From Liolophura sinensis (lineage: Eukaryota > Mollusca > Polyplacophora > Chitonida > Chitonidae): a stretch of 64,000 nt of DNA. The notes under the pieces are model-generated. The model was not told the origin of the DNA and searched no databases. It saw only the letters and a list, made by a program, of their open reading frames with translations. The stretch covers positions 23,151,295 through 23,215,294 of the forward strand of contig NC_088298.1 of assembly GCF_032854445.1 (NCBI RefSeq), given 5' to 3'. Of the stretch, positions 35,486 through 44,375 are shown one piece after another; the stretch's first letter is position 1, and each line of letters opens with the position of its first letter. Made by a program: the position numbers and the translations under genes.

Positions 35486-36590
35486 TCGGAAAGCTGTATC
35501 ACCCCCGGTATCCCAGGTACAGTGGCGTGATAAGAGCGAGCAAATATACATGCCTATTGATCATGCGGCCTACCTCGCCAAGCCCGAATACAAAAAACAT
35601 TATGAGGGCTTCATCAGTAGTTCAGCACCACGCTACAATGACCCGGTGACCAGACAACCGTTCAGCTACCTGAATGGTAAAGACAGTGGTAAGACCACGA
35701 GAGCCATTGTGCTCTTCAGCCCCAGAGACCCTCTTATCTTTACACGAACTCACCGTCTGGGCAAGGAGATGCGGGCTAGAGGAGTCAAGACCCAGAGTTA
35801 TCACAGCTTCTTCCGCTGGAGTGGGCAGGACTCCAGAAAGAATGGGCCAGAAATACATCCCCTGCGGCATCATCTGGGGCGAGGTCTGTACTGTGCTCCG
35901 GCTTATCCTGGAGACCTTCCTCGAATGGCTAGAACCCAAGAGTGTGCAAATTATCTGTTGCGGTGATCAAGGCCAGCCACCACCAATTGCACGTAAAATA
36001 CCGCATAACAGGCTGCTGCGGAGAGCAGACAGTTATGAAGAGGTCGATGTCGACTATCCAGCCAAAGACGATACGCTAAAGGCCCTCAAAAAGTCTATAC
36101 GCCTCCGACGTTAAGACAGAAGGTGCGCAACCGGGCAGAAGAACTGCTATTCCAGCATCATAAGGACCTCTTCTCGGATGCCCCAGTGCCCCTATTCTAC
36201 CACCCAAAAGACACGCGCCACTACAATTGCCTGGTCACGATTCCAGGGCCTCTAATCCACGATGACGGCAGGCCAAACCAGGAAGTGCTCGTCCTCACTT
36301 ACATCATTGAGGTGCTTATCTGCTAAACCGAAGAGGTTATGGACGGAAAATGGGGCCTGGGCTGGCGACTCGGTTACGCCCTCTTGGTCCGTAGTCCTCA
36401 GGGTCTCACCGTCCAAGACCCCCAAAAGGTCTGGATCATCGACAACTATCTCCAATGGTCAAATCTTGCCTACCTCTCTGTGTCCCGCGTGGAGTATATG
36501 CACCAGTCTGAACAGGTGGTCTGTCCCCCAGAGAAGGGTTCTGAGGTTAGGCAACTCATCAAAGAAGCACCTCCCCAAAATCATTTATAG
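35486..36590 (+). pseudogene. SF1-type helicase region fused downstream of PolB, broken
   Basis: The Walker A-like NGKDSGKTTRAI (near 35675) is one residue short of GxxxxGKT. Motif Ia-like HRLGKEMRARGVKTQSYHSF follows. Motif II reads IIWGEVCT in another frame (near 35860), with Gly in place of the expected Asp. Motif III is CCGDQGQPPPI (near 35955). Motifs V-VI appear as PQGLTVQDP and YLSVSRVEYM (36400-36500). Stops interrupt at 36112 and 36324, and the frame changes near 35830. All parts follow PolB on the same strand, so the parent was probably one polymerase-helicase polyprotein. Confidence 0.75.
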
Positions 36591-36850
36591 GAAGCTGGTG
36601 GCCTACAAGCGCCAGGACCAAGGCAAGGGGCTCAGATTTGATCCGAAGGTCGACGATTTACTGCAGCTCATGGCGTCTCACAATAACCGCTGTGCCATCT
36701 GCACCATGGAGCTCCTCTAGGTCTACCAGCTGAAGGATACCCATCAGTTAAGTGTCGACCGCCTGGACAATGCCAAAGGCCACACCCATGAAAACATAAG
36801 GCCGACTTAAGGCTGACTGGAGTGTAACCAAAAAGAGGGGCTGCAGTTCT
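36591..36850 (+). pseudogene. HNH endonuclease domain at the end of the replication gene
   Basis: KLVAYKRQDQGKGLRFDPK leads into CAIC (first zinc Cys pair, about 36695). After an in-frame TAG at 36718 come SVDRLDNAKGHTHENIR (the HNH core, with D..N..GH..N) and a stop. ECNQK (second Cys side) lies in another frame. HNH domains are DNA nucleases; in this position it is probably the C-terminal domain of the polymerase-helicase protein. Confidence 0.75.
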
Positions 36851-36855
36851 CAACG

Positions 36856-37625
36856 CTATGCTCTTGGCATAACCCCATCTGGTGGTAGTTGGGTATCGGA
36901 CGGAACGACGAGAAATTCCTCGCGGACTAAACCCCGTGTTGGGGTGTCTAGCAGGCAGTAGAGCACAGGCTCGTCAGGCATGCGAGTGAGGCGAGTAACT
37001 TCTTTGTTGAGAGCAGACATTACAGCAGGCAGCCGGACCACCCACTCTGTTAATTGTTGATCGGGAGGGAGACGCATCTCCTTGGCGTACTGATAGCCGA
37101 AAAGCCGTTCAGCCAGAGTGCGGTTGAAACGCTCCACAATGCCTTGGTCTCGGTGCACCCCCACCCGCCCAGGTCTGATCGACACGCCGTGTTTTGCCAG
37201 ATCCTGCCTTGTGGCGCCCATGAACTCACGTCCCGGGTCAACCTGGAGCAGTTTAGGCCATCTCAATGGGCGTAGCTTGTAAATGCTGGTCAGAACGTCA
37301 ACGGCCTCTTTGATTTCTTTCGTTGCCAAGAGTTCGGCCTCCCTATAGCGAAGAGCCACGTTGACAACGTTAAGAACGTATTTGTTGAGCTTCCGCCACC
37401 GGCCTCGCCGATCATGCAACAGGAAAAGAGGAAGAAAACCTGTAATTTGGGAACCTGCTTGGGGCGGAGCAAGTATATCTGCTGGATGGCCTGCTTCTTG
37501 AGCTAATCGCGAGCTGTGCCTTCAGAGACTTTAGCTGCGACCACTAGCTTCGGAATGGCTGCAATGCCTTTCCAGTAGCCCTTGGGGCTATAGTAGACGC
37601 GTATCAGCTTTCCGATCTATCTGTC
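36856..37625 (-). pseudogene. Polinton integrase (DDE type), broken
   Basis: Read from right to left. The N-terminal part with YYSPKGYWKGIAAIPKL lies near 37600-37540, followed by an in-frame TAG near 37505. A frameshift near 37430 leads to a long open block at 37419-36856. The catalytic core shows VVNVALRYREAE, where the first catalytic Asp is expected but Asn is present. QVDPGREFMG supplies the second Asp and GIVERFNRTL the Glu, 34 residues apart. A hydrophobic C-terminal tail ends at 36856. The family inserts the element DNA and makes the 6-bp duplication. It converges with the HNH end, only a few bases apart. Confidence 0.85.
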
Positions 37626-37915
37626 ACCTCGTGGCATGCGACATATTCCAGCAACCCAATCAGTCTCCAACAGGCTTCAGCGGCCGGCTCTGGCAGCTGC
37701 CCGGTCGTCTGTCGGAGGTGGGTCGGGTCCGCCAGCACCCTCGCCGCACACCTCATCACTGTCCTTTGATCACGCCGCCAGAGATCTAGCGACTCTTGTG
37801 AGATGCCAACGATTACATGGGCAACAGGGATAGGAAACTTATAGCGACGGGCACTCAGACTGACCTTCATCATCGCAAAGTATAAAGCTTCGGGAAGGCC
37901 CATTATGGTATACAA
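37604..37915 (-). CDS. Unidentified 103-aa reading frame upstream of the integrase
   Basis: Open frame ending just before the YYSPKGYW block, in the same orientation as integrase and capsid genes (ARRYKFPIPVAHVIVGISQE). It may be the N-terminal extension of the integrase protein or a separate small gene. No motif recognised. The plus strand is also open over much of it, so coding is uncertain. Confidence 0.3.
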   Translation of the reverse strand: MYTIMGLPEALYFAMMKVSLSARRYKFPIPVAHVIVGISQESLDLWRRDQRTVMRCAARVLADPTHLRQTTGQLPEPAAEACWRLIGLLEYVACHEVTDRSES

Positions 37916-37979
37916 GACTCGCCAGCCTCAGGCGAGGAACCCTGAGGGTTCCTTCGCGGGTTTTCGCATTACTTGGCGA

Positions 37980-38951
37980 GATTAATGGCTATCCCATAGC
38001 TCACGAGTCCAGTCACACACTTTCCCAGGGCAACGGTGTTTCTGGTCTTCAGACGGCCGCTTCTTAAGAGGTGAGCTGGCGAAGACCTCTTCCCATTGCT
38101 GGTATGCCCACATTCCAAGGCTATACAACTGATTGTGGATGTCCTCTATCGTACCCTCTACCTTAGTGATTTGAAGGCTGTTGAAGGGCTCAGTCTTCCT
38201 CTTCCGCGGGGCTCTGGCTGCTACAGTCTAAAACAGCATCAAGACGCCCTTCGGCGATTTAGCTGGCACATTGAGGTTTATGTTTTTATAGTGTGTCCGA
38301 TTTGTCATTCACAAATATGCGGTGCCGGAGAACGCGATCATATAGTATGACGAGCATCCAAAAACTGGACATATCGAACTCCAGACTGATGTTTTCGACA
38401 GTGTAGCTTGCGGCGGCATCATTTGTCCTCTTCATGACCCGACTGTACAAGTTGAACGTGAGTTCATACATGAACCGGTCGTCAAAGGGGCTCTGATGGA
38501 ATGGCATATGGCTCTCCAGAAGCTCGAAATCCAGCGGGATGTAGAACAGGTCGCCATATGTGCCCGCGATGGCATTGTCCCCAGCATCATCATCCTTTGC
38601 GTCTCCCTCTTCCACGCATAGTATGATCATTCTACCATTCGTTTTTGGTCAACCACAGATCACCATAGCACTGAGACACATTGGAGTCGTCCATGGACAT
38701 TACTTCATTCCCGCTGATGTTTAACATGGTCTTCTTCACTATGGCGCGTCCTAGGTTTTTCACCACACTGGCGTTCTCGTCGGTCGAATTGAGTTTAATC
38801 GTAAAAAGGGCCAGAGGTTCGGAAAGCAAACCAGCATTTGCTGGTTCTCGCAGATCGTGCTCGGGTTATTTGTGACGACCACGGAGAAATGCCTTTTACA
38901 GCCAAAAGCTTGCTGAGCCTTCTGAAGGGCTGAACTTTCTACCGTATTCAC
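37980..38951 (-). pseudogene. Major capsid protein (double jelly-roll, Polinton type), broken
   Basis: Read from right to left. The start block is at 38951-38830, then VVKNLGRAIVKK and ISGNEVMSMDDSNV (38829-38632). After a frame change come GTYGDLFYIPLDFELL and RFMYELTFNLYSRVM (38630-38286). A further frame change leads to NINLNVPAKSPKGVLMLF and a stop (about 38278-38210), then QLYSLGMWAYQQWEEV down to about 37980. The order and spacing match the capsid protein of Polintons and adintoviruses, which builds icosahedral shells. At least two frame changes and one stop make it non-functional. Confidence 0.8.
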
Positions 38952-39004
38952 TGGAAGCTATCGTAACTATGTTATACATCGAGGTACATTGTCTAAAATA
39001 GAAG
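38952..39004. promoter_or_regulatory. Divergent intergenic spacer between capsid gene and next gene
   Basis: Only 53 bp separate the probable capsid start (38951, minus) from ATG 39005 (plus). It contains AT-rich 'aactatgttatac'. A shared bidirectional promoter is inferred from the spacing alone. Confidence 0.35.
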
Positions 39005-40227
39005 ATGGCAAACTACGGCGATTTTGACGACCGGACTGAGGACGTTGATCCTGGTGATGTTGACGATGACACACCTACCCTATCTGATGTCAATACTACT
39101 TCACAACGGGACACAACGCGAACCACCTACAGGACAATTGTTGAACGAGAACTTATAAAAGCAGTCGTGGATGATTACTACAATGCGCTGGCGGAGGAGA
39201 GGCTCTGCCATCCCTGTGGGCGGGATTACACAAAATTTGAGATGGATCGAGGAGGGCAACTGCGCCTCGTGGCCTATCCAAACCTGGACATCGTCAGCAG
39301 ACGGACTGGTAAGAATTTGGCACTTTTCACACTAGCTGGCTAGAGTGGTGGGATTAATGCTATAAGAGATAATCTTAACTTTGTCGAATGGACACGCCCT
39401 AAAGGACAGCCATCCTTGCCGAAGGCAGCAGCCACAGCCCTGCAGACAACGGCTGATGAGCTGGGTGCCGCGGCCTCCATGGTAACCCTTGAGCTGAAGT
39501 ATTTGAACCAGACAGCAAAAGATGCCTCTGAAGCTGTCAAGAAAATGGGCACAAGTCTGACAGATAGCGATGGACGGCTCACCGATCAAACTTCGAGACA
39601 TTGGGGGGTGGGGGGGGGGGGGAGGAGCTGGACAAGGCGCTGTATGCTGGCCGGGGTGAACTCACAAATAACCTCGCCAAACTGTCAAGGTTCGACGAAG
39701 ACATAGCTAGACAAAACCAGAAACTGGGGTAGGCCGAGAATCAATTCTCCCGACGCCTTATCATAGAACGGCTACGTAAGTTCGAGGATGAGAGGGTGGC
39801 TCGCCTCGAGGCTCTGCGGTCCCAAATCGACCGCATCAGAGAGACCATCAATCGCATCCTGCACGACGACAACACGCTGGCCGAGCGCATCCGCACACTC
39901 TTCCGGGAACAAGGGATCACAGTCATCTCTATCCCCACGGCATAACGATCTCGACACTAGAGTTCTTCTCCAAAGCCACTTCCGACAACCGACAGGGGTG
40001 GGCTCAAAGAATGGGCGAAAAACCATTTCCAGACACTCGCGCGAGCCCTTGGCAAGCTGGCTGGGAAAGCAGCTGCAGCGCTGCCTGCCATTACAGGCAG
40101 TATTGTGTCATGACTGCTGAACCTTCTTAGGAAAACAGCTGGATGGCTGGCCGAGAATGTTTGGGCTCAGGTCATTGCTGCAGGCTGCCTGTTCCTCGAG
40201 GCTGTACGAGGCTGGCTAATGAAATGA
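39005..40227 (+). pseudogene. Polinton virion-type protein of unknown role, broken
   Basis: Begins with an acidic N-terminus (MANYGDFDDRTEDVDPGDVD) and a 113-codon open block ending at 39343. Further blocks follow in other frames: LNFVEWTRPKG and AAATALQTTADELGAAASMV (39370-39590), a poly-G tract near 39606-39620, then a charged helical stretch (EDERVARLEALRSQIDRIRE, 39785-39945). The C-terminal part is small-residue and hydrophobic (LARALGKLAGKAAAALPAI, stop near 40108, TAGWLAENVWAQVIAAG) and ends with a TGA at 40227. The coiled coil plus hydrophobic C-terminus suggests a membrane- or capsid-associated protein. Similar frames recur in related elements, but I know of no tested function. Confidence 0.6.
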
Positions 40228-40265
40228 CCAAAACAGCAGTAACCCCGGCTACCACGAGAGCTTCA

Positions 40266-40650
40266 TTGAAAACTGACGACAGCTTCTCTCTTGTGTGTTA
40301 TCGGCTGTATATCCTATTTGTATAATTTCTTACATATAAGCGTCATGTCCGAGATCCGTATACCATTCATAGTCCGTAAAGGGCGTTCCAAGTCGATAAT
40401 CGCAAGATAGATTCATTTCCAAAACAACGTTTAACACTAGCTCCCAAAGACAAAGGTATGTAAGAAATTATACAAATAGGAAATAAAGCCGGTAACACAC
40501 AAGAGAGAAGCTGTCATCAGTTTTCTTTGATGCTGGGCAGACAGTGGATATTCCAGGTATGAATTCCATATCAAAGTTCAGATCCGTAGTCCATGAACGA
40601 GTTCTTACATACCTTTGTCTTTGAGAGCTAGTCGGACATGACGCTTGTAT
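40266..40650. repeat. Inverted repeat (foldback) inside the Polinton
   Basis: 40266-40337 ('gaaaactgacgacagcttct', 'ctcttgtgtgttatcggct') is repeated inverted at 40463-40528 ('cacacaagagagaagctgtc', 'atcagttttc'). A second pair links 'gctcccaaagacaaaggtat' near 40440 with 'acctttgtctttgagagc' near 40611. A third links 'aagcgtcatgtccga' (40338-40352) with 'tcggacatgacgctt' (about 40632-40646). The whole segment can fold as nested hairpins. The 40228-40754 stretch has no recognisable gene. Confidence 0.75.
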
Positions 40651-40754
40651 TCAAGCAGTTGTGTTTGTGCCGTGGGCGGGGGACAACTCCTTGTGGCTCC
40701 ACAATCCCCTTTTCTCCACTCCCGTGGACGGCAAAGTAGGTGGCACTTCTTCGT

Positions 40755-41038
40755 TCATACTCTCGGCGCCATGACGATTATGTTGTTGTAGCTGGCTGTC
40801 TGCCCGATCTGCAGAACCATGTCGCTGGGTGCCATTTACAGGCCTGTGCCGAACACAAAGTCGACTGCACTACCAGCGTACTGTAACACATCCTGGTAGT
40901 GTTTGATGGCAGACGGCAGGTCTACCGGAGAAGCAATGGCATCTCCGATGTTGGCAAGAATCTGTTTCTGCGTGTCGAACGCCGTCCCTGTCCAGAGAAT
41001 CCGTGTTCGTGTTTGCGCTTGGGCGCCTAATGCAGCCG
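40755..41038 (-). pseudogene. Minus-strand remnant frame of unknown function
   Basis: A readable minus-strand stretch, PAALGAQAQTRTRILWTG then ILANIGDAIASPVDLPSAI, ends at a TAA (40836-40838). The same frame resumes at once with MAPSDMVLQIGQTASYNNII and stops at 40755. The hydrophilic/aliphatic pattern looks protein-like and opposes the surrounding plus-strand genes. No family was recognised. Confidence 0.35.
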
Positions 41039-41142
41039 GATGTCCGGATGGACATCTTCGCTCACGAAGATGTCAGAACGCACGAGATGATCTGCGTGGC
41101 GTCTTTGTTTTCTGAAGGCCGTTCTGTTGTGATGCATACACA

Positions 41143-41310
41143 ATGAAGATGTTTGTAACCTTAAGCGATGTTCAACAGGGACGCAGTGTCCTCCTCCCTT
41201 CATGTCTGGACAATCAAGAAGGTCAGCACGAGGTCGCCCTACTCGAAGTAACATTGTTCCCACTCTTGGTGAACATCAACGCCGAGGTGGGCTTAATACC
41301 GGATCGTTAG
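41143..41310 (+). CDS. Small 55-aa Polinton reading frame
   Basis: ATG 41143 to TAG 41310, starting MKMFVTLSDVQQGRSVLL and containing EVALLEVTLFPLLVNI. It ends 3 bp before the next ATG (41314), an operon-like packing typical of these elements. Its start resembles the N-terminal part of a longer virion-associated protein seen in Polintons, so it is probably a truncated remnant. Confidence 0.4.
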   Translation: MKMFVTLSDVQQGRSVLLPSCLDNQEGQHEVALLEVTLFPLLVNINAEVGLIPDR

Positions 41311-41313
41311 CCC

Positions 41314-41818
41314 ATGGAAGTGCCGACAGGTTACTATGATGTATCCACGCTTGACACAGAAGCATTCCGACGGCATGGTGTCTCGCTAAGAATAAACGAA
41401 GCCACGGGTGGCGTAGTGATCGATATTGGCGAACACGACTTCATCAATCTGCAAGAACTTGTACCAATCCTGGGATTCTCGGGGTTGAAATGGGGTTTCA
41501 GAAGGAGGCAAACCACCCCAATTGACGCCACACAAGCAGATATTCGTTCACCTAGACGAGGTGAGCCCGTCCGAAAACATCACCGCAGTGTCTGCTGGTA
41601 ATGCAAGTGGCTCTACTCTTCTGAGGGCAATCCCGGTAACCCATGGAGGCATGAACTTCGGAAGGACGGTGGCATTTGTCAACCCACAGTACAAAACACT
41701 ATTAGCTGACTTCAGGTCGCAGCTTGCTATCAGGCTATTAGACAATTGCGGCCATCCTATAGGCACCACCGTACTTAAGCGGAACCTTACATATTCGTCG
41801 GCGCGATGGACTCGGTAG
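41314..41818 (+). pseudogene. Probable minor capsid (penton-like) protein, frameshifted
   Basis: Starts MEVPTGYYDVSTLDTEAFRR, with a beta-rich N-terminal domain (GVVIDIGEHDFINLQELVPI) to about 41550. It continues after a frameshift near 41540-41560 as FVHLDEVSPSENI and FVNPQYKTLLADFRSQLAIR to 41818. The second half, a compact beta domain ending in a short Asn/Leu strand, fits the single jelly-roll penton-type protein of Polintons. The assignment is by overall pattern and position next to capsid genes. Confidence 0.5.
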
Positions 41819-42321
41819 GCCCTAATTGCACTGACTTAGCTTTATCAGGTGTGGTAGATGTCAATGGTTTTGGGCAGGCAGGGATGGATGGACAGATTTA
41901 CGCCTTCCAATTCCAGCGAGGTGTTTATATACGAAAGAAGATGCCAATGGGTAGATCCTCTGAAGAACCACTGAAGTCGAATGAGATCGCCGATATAGAT
42001 GTCGGGGCCCCGGATGAACACAAAAAACTCCTAGTTCGGACAGAGAATGAAAGATGGGGTCTCGTTAAATGGGATGCGGCCACATGGGACGTTAATCTGG
42101 TTGTGACCCCGCTCCTGATGCAGACATCAGTGGGCAGCGCGGTACGTAAGTTTTTTAGTCGCGGCACGGATTTCCTATCGTACACGCTCCTGGGAGAAAA
42201 AGTTCCTGTGATGGGGTCGCCGGAACAGGGCTATACTATCGGAGGAGATCCTGACTCAAAATCCTGGCTCAATCTCAACTCACCATTTCCAGCATCTCCC
42301 CAGCTTCCGAGCGGTCCGTAA
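41806..42321 (+). CDS. Unidentified 171-aa Polinton protein
   Basis: Intact frame from ATG 41806, overlapping the previous frame by 13 bp, to TAA 42321. It contains GQIYAFQFQRGVYIRKKMPM and KLLVRTENERWGLVKWDAAT; soluble, with no membrane segment and no motif recognised. The intact length and the 4-13 bp overlaps suggest a genuine gene of the element. Confidence 0.5.
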   Translation: MDSVGPNCTDLALSGVVDVNGFGQAGMDGQIYAFQFQRGVYIRKKMPMGRSSEEPLKSNEIADIDVGAPDEHKKLLVRTENERWGLVKWDAATWDVNLVVTPLLMQTSVGSAVRKFFSRGTDFLSYTLLGEKVPVMGSPEQGYTIGGDPDSKSWLNLNSPFPASPQLPSGP

Positions 42322-42346
42322 TCATTCTAGAGATCTAGAGATTGGC

Positions 42347-42583
42347 TTGAGGATTGGATGGTCGCAAGAGCATGTCGATAAAGACGTGGCTGTCGGCGTA
42401 AAATTACTGAAGGGAGGATTTATTAAAGTCGAAACGACGGTAGACAAAGCCCAGGCCCCAGTGGCACAACCGGTGCAGATGAGCCAAATAAATCTAGGGC
42501 ATGGCATTCAGTTGGAACGGGTAAGAATAAGAACTAGCCTCATGTCAGAACTAGAATTAAACATGGCACTTGTGTCCACATAG
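42347..42583 (+). CDS. Short Polinton frame of unknown function
   Basis: 78-codon frame (GWSQEHVDKDVAVGVKLLKG, VAQPVQMSQINLGHGI) ending at 42583. It lies between two better supported genes on the same strand and may be the remaining half of a disrupted gene. Unidentified. Confidence 0.35.
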   Translation: MRIGWSQEHVDKDVAVGVKLLKGGFIKVETTVDKAQAPVAQPVQMSQINLGHGIQLERVRIRTSLMSELELNMALVST

Positions 42584-42647
42584 AGATGGCGAAGCTGTAT
42601 CCAACACTACCTAGGAACTAGAAAACGAGAGAGATGTCAGGCCTGGT

Positions 42648-43148
42648 TTGCATACGAAATACCGCCGGGCCGTCAACGTGATCGATGGTATGAATACCTC
42701 GCTACTAGCGGCAAGTATGGGCTTGGGTGTGGCGGGAGTCTTGGTGTTGTCCACAATAAATGCCCCACCCATATCTATAGGTATGGAAGGTGCAGCCTTA
42801 GGCTGCGGCCTTTTCAGTGGGCTGGGTAAGGTTGTCAGCCGGCGCCTGGTCACCAAAGTTAAGAAACACGATGAAATTCGCTTACTAGCTGAGAGTAAGC
42901 TTAATGCCATAGCAGACCACTTCTCTACATCGCTCATTGACGGTACGATCTCGGAGACCGACCTTCGGCTGATACTCAGTGAAGTCGAGAAGTACCGAAA
43001 AATGAAGCAACAGATTCGGGCAGGTACAGCAGCTCACTCACTTTCGTTAGATAAAAAAAAAACGAAAGAAGAGTTACTGCAACAGGAGCGGGACATACCG
43101 TTGTTAGCATGTCAGATATCTAACTATGTCAAGTGGATATCAGACTGA
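42648..43148 (+). CDS. Membrane protein with helical cytosolic tail, Polinton type
   Basis: 166-aa intact frame. Residues about 16-65 form one or two hydrophobic segments (LLAASMGLGVAGVLVL, GMEGAALGCGLFSGLG). A basic, helix-forming tail follows (VSRRLVTKVKKHDEIRLLAE, DTISETD-like GTISETDLRLILSEVEKY). I recognise this layout, hydrophobic hairpin then KHxxIxxLAxSKLNxI and ILSEVEKY, as a recurrent but uncharacterised protein of capsid-bearing Polintons. It could be an inner-virion or membrane-active protein. It is the best preserved gene in the element. Confidence 0.6.
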   Translation: MHTKYRRAVNVIDGMNTSLLAASMGLGVAGVLVLSTINAPPISIGMEGAALGCGLFSGLGKVVSRRLVTKVKKHDEIRLLAESKLNAIADHFSTSLIDGTISETDLRLILSEVEKYRKMKQQIRAGTAAHSLSLDKKKTKEELLQQERDIPLLACQISNYVKWISD

Positions 43149-43190
43149 GGGCCTAAAACGTACGAACGCGAAACCTACAGGCCAGGCCAT

Positions 43191-43376
43191 GTGAAAAAAT
43201 ATGTGCTTAGGGTGGGAATCGAACCGGTGATCGAAAGGACGAAAGTTGCAGAGATGGCCAGAAGGAAGCCGAGACAACCTAGTGGAATTACACGGAGAGA
43301 TAAATCCGGATTTTTTTGCTAGCAAACCCTCTCGGGGTAATCCAACCCGCTATCGGTCTACCTGACTGAGCTAAGA
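43191..43376 (-). mobile_element. tRNA-like sequence flanked by 10-bp repeats
   Basis: On the minus strand an A-box-like 'tagctcagtcaggtagacc' (about 43353-43371) precedes a B-box-like 'ggttcgattcccaccc' (about 43204-43219). They are about 140 bp apart, too far for a normal tRNA. 'ggccaggcca' flanks the segment at 43181-43190 and 43377-43386. This fits a tRNA-derived SINE inserted into the Polinton, or a tRNA pseudogene with an insertion. Confidence 0.5.
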
Positions 43377-43857
43377 GGCCAGGCCAGTGAAGGGGGAGGG
43401 TGGGGGGTCTGTCTTTTCCGCACATATGTTTTGTTACAGAATCCTACCACCCCATACCCATCTATGTAAAAAGACGTGCCTTTTCCGATTATCACATCAG
43501 TTTTGCTCTACAATGAATACTTTAGGTCTAATCTCCGAAAGAAAATATGCACAGTCATGAAGATTGAGCAACCGCGTAGAATCCCATAATCCCTAGCGGT
43601 AAAACATGGCGGCACGCGTCTTTAAGAAACACAGTACGTACAGCTATGGTCTAAGCGCTTGTGTAATCCGTCTAAGCGTAAACAACACACCTACCTTGTG
43701 TAAATAACAGTATCTCGCACCGCCTGGGCCGCGCTGATAGACTTTACAGCATTTGCAGGGAGATCGCCGGAAAACCCCGTTTGAGGCTCTAGTAGGGGGG
43801 TTGTAGGATTAGCCTAATTGTTTGTATACACCAACACGCTACGGCGTACATGTTGAT

Positions 43858-44074
43858 GTAGGAAGACACGATCCGGCGTACATAGATCATTGCCCAAAGT
43901 TTATGTACGTGCTTGCCGTGAAGACTGAACATGGGTTGGGAAGCCGCCTGGCCGACGAGGGTGGTGGGCCGTCCCTGGGGCTCTAGAGAGGCGGATTGGC
44001 TATGTACAGGGATTGGGAATGCCGTGAGAGCCACCCCGGCCCGATCTAGCTGGTACGCTCGCTCTCCCTGCTGG
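43858..44074 (-). repeat. Right terminal inverted repeat of the Polinton
   Basis: Inverted copy of 32853-33058, with about 10% substitutions and one 11-bp length difference. As in the left copy, the outward-to-inward strand keeps a frame open (QSASLEPQGRPTTLVGQ, then MIYVRRIVSSY). Confidence 0.92.
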
Positions 44075-44080
44075 TAACAC
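44075..44080. repeat. Candidate 6-bp target-site duplication, right
   Basis: 'taacac' directly outside the right terminal repeat; compare 'aaacac' at 32847-32852. Confidence 0.55.
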
Positions 44081-44261
44081 GATTCTCAGCTTTCTTCTGG
44101 GGGGCAAACCAATGTTAAAATACAAGGTCCCAACACTGACGGAAAATATGCATAAAAAAGAAGGGTTATTAAGAAATATAAATATGCCTAGAACTAACTA
44201 GAATTTTTTTTTCTAATTCTTATGGCATATCTTTCTTTTTTTTCTTTAAAATATACTCCCG

Positions 44262-44348
44262 TCGCTGTGAGCTCAAGTCCAGCTCATGCTGGCTTTCTCT
44301 CCTGCCGTACGTGGGAAGGTCTGCCAGCAGCCTGCCGATGGTCGTCAC
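44262..44348 (+). mobile_element. SINE-A internal fragment
   Basis: 'gtcgctgtgagctcaagtcc' to 'ccgatggtcgtcac'; lies between the Polinton and the last VWD-gene exon. Confidence 0.8.
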
Positions 44349-44375
44349 AAGCCAACTCAAAAAAGTAAAGGATTC

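Larger units (their letters stand above)
32853..44074. mobile_element. Polinton/adintovirus-like element, complete ends, decayed genes
   Basis: This 11.2-kb GC-richer block is bounded by about 210-bp inverted repeats and a candidate 6-bp duplication. In order it contains a PolB region, SF1 helicase motifs and an HNH nuclease (+); integrase and major capsid protein (-); then several (+) frames of virion type or unknown role. Polintons are self-synthesising DNA transposons related to adintoviruses; integrase plus PolB plus jelly-roll capsid protein is their signature. No packaging ATPase or maturation protease was recognised, and the length is below the usual 15-20 kb. Every large gene has stops or frameshifts, so this copy is a fossil. 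Confidence 0.88.

Noticed and set aside
44091-44100. Polinton boundary further to the right
   Set aside because: The match to the left repeat ends at 44073/44074, and the candidate target duplication follows at once.
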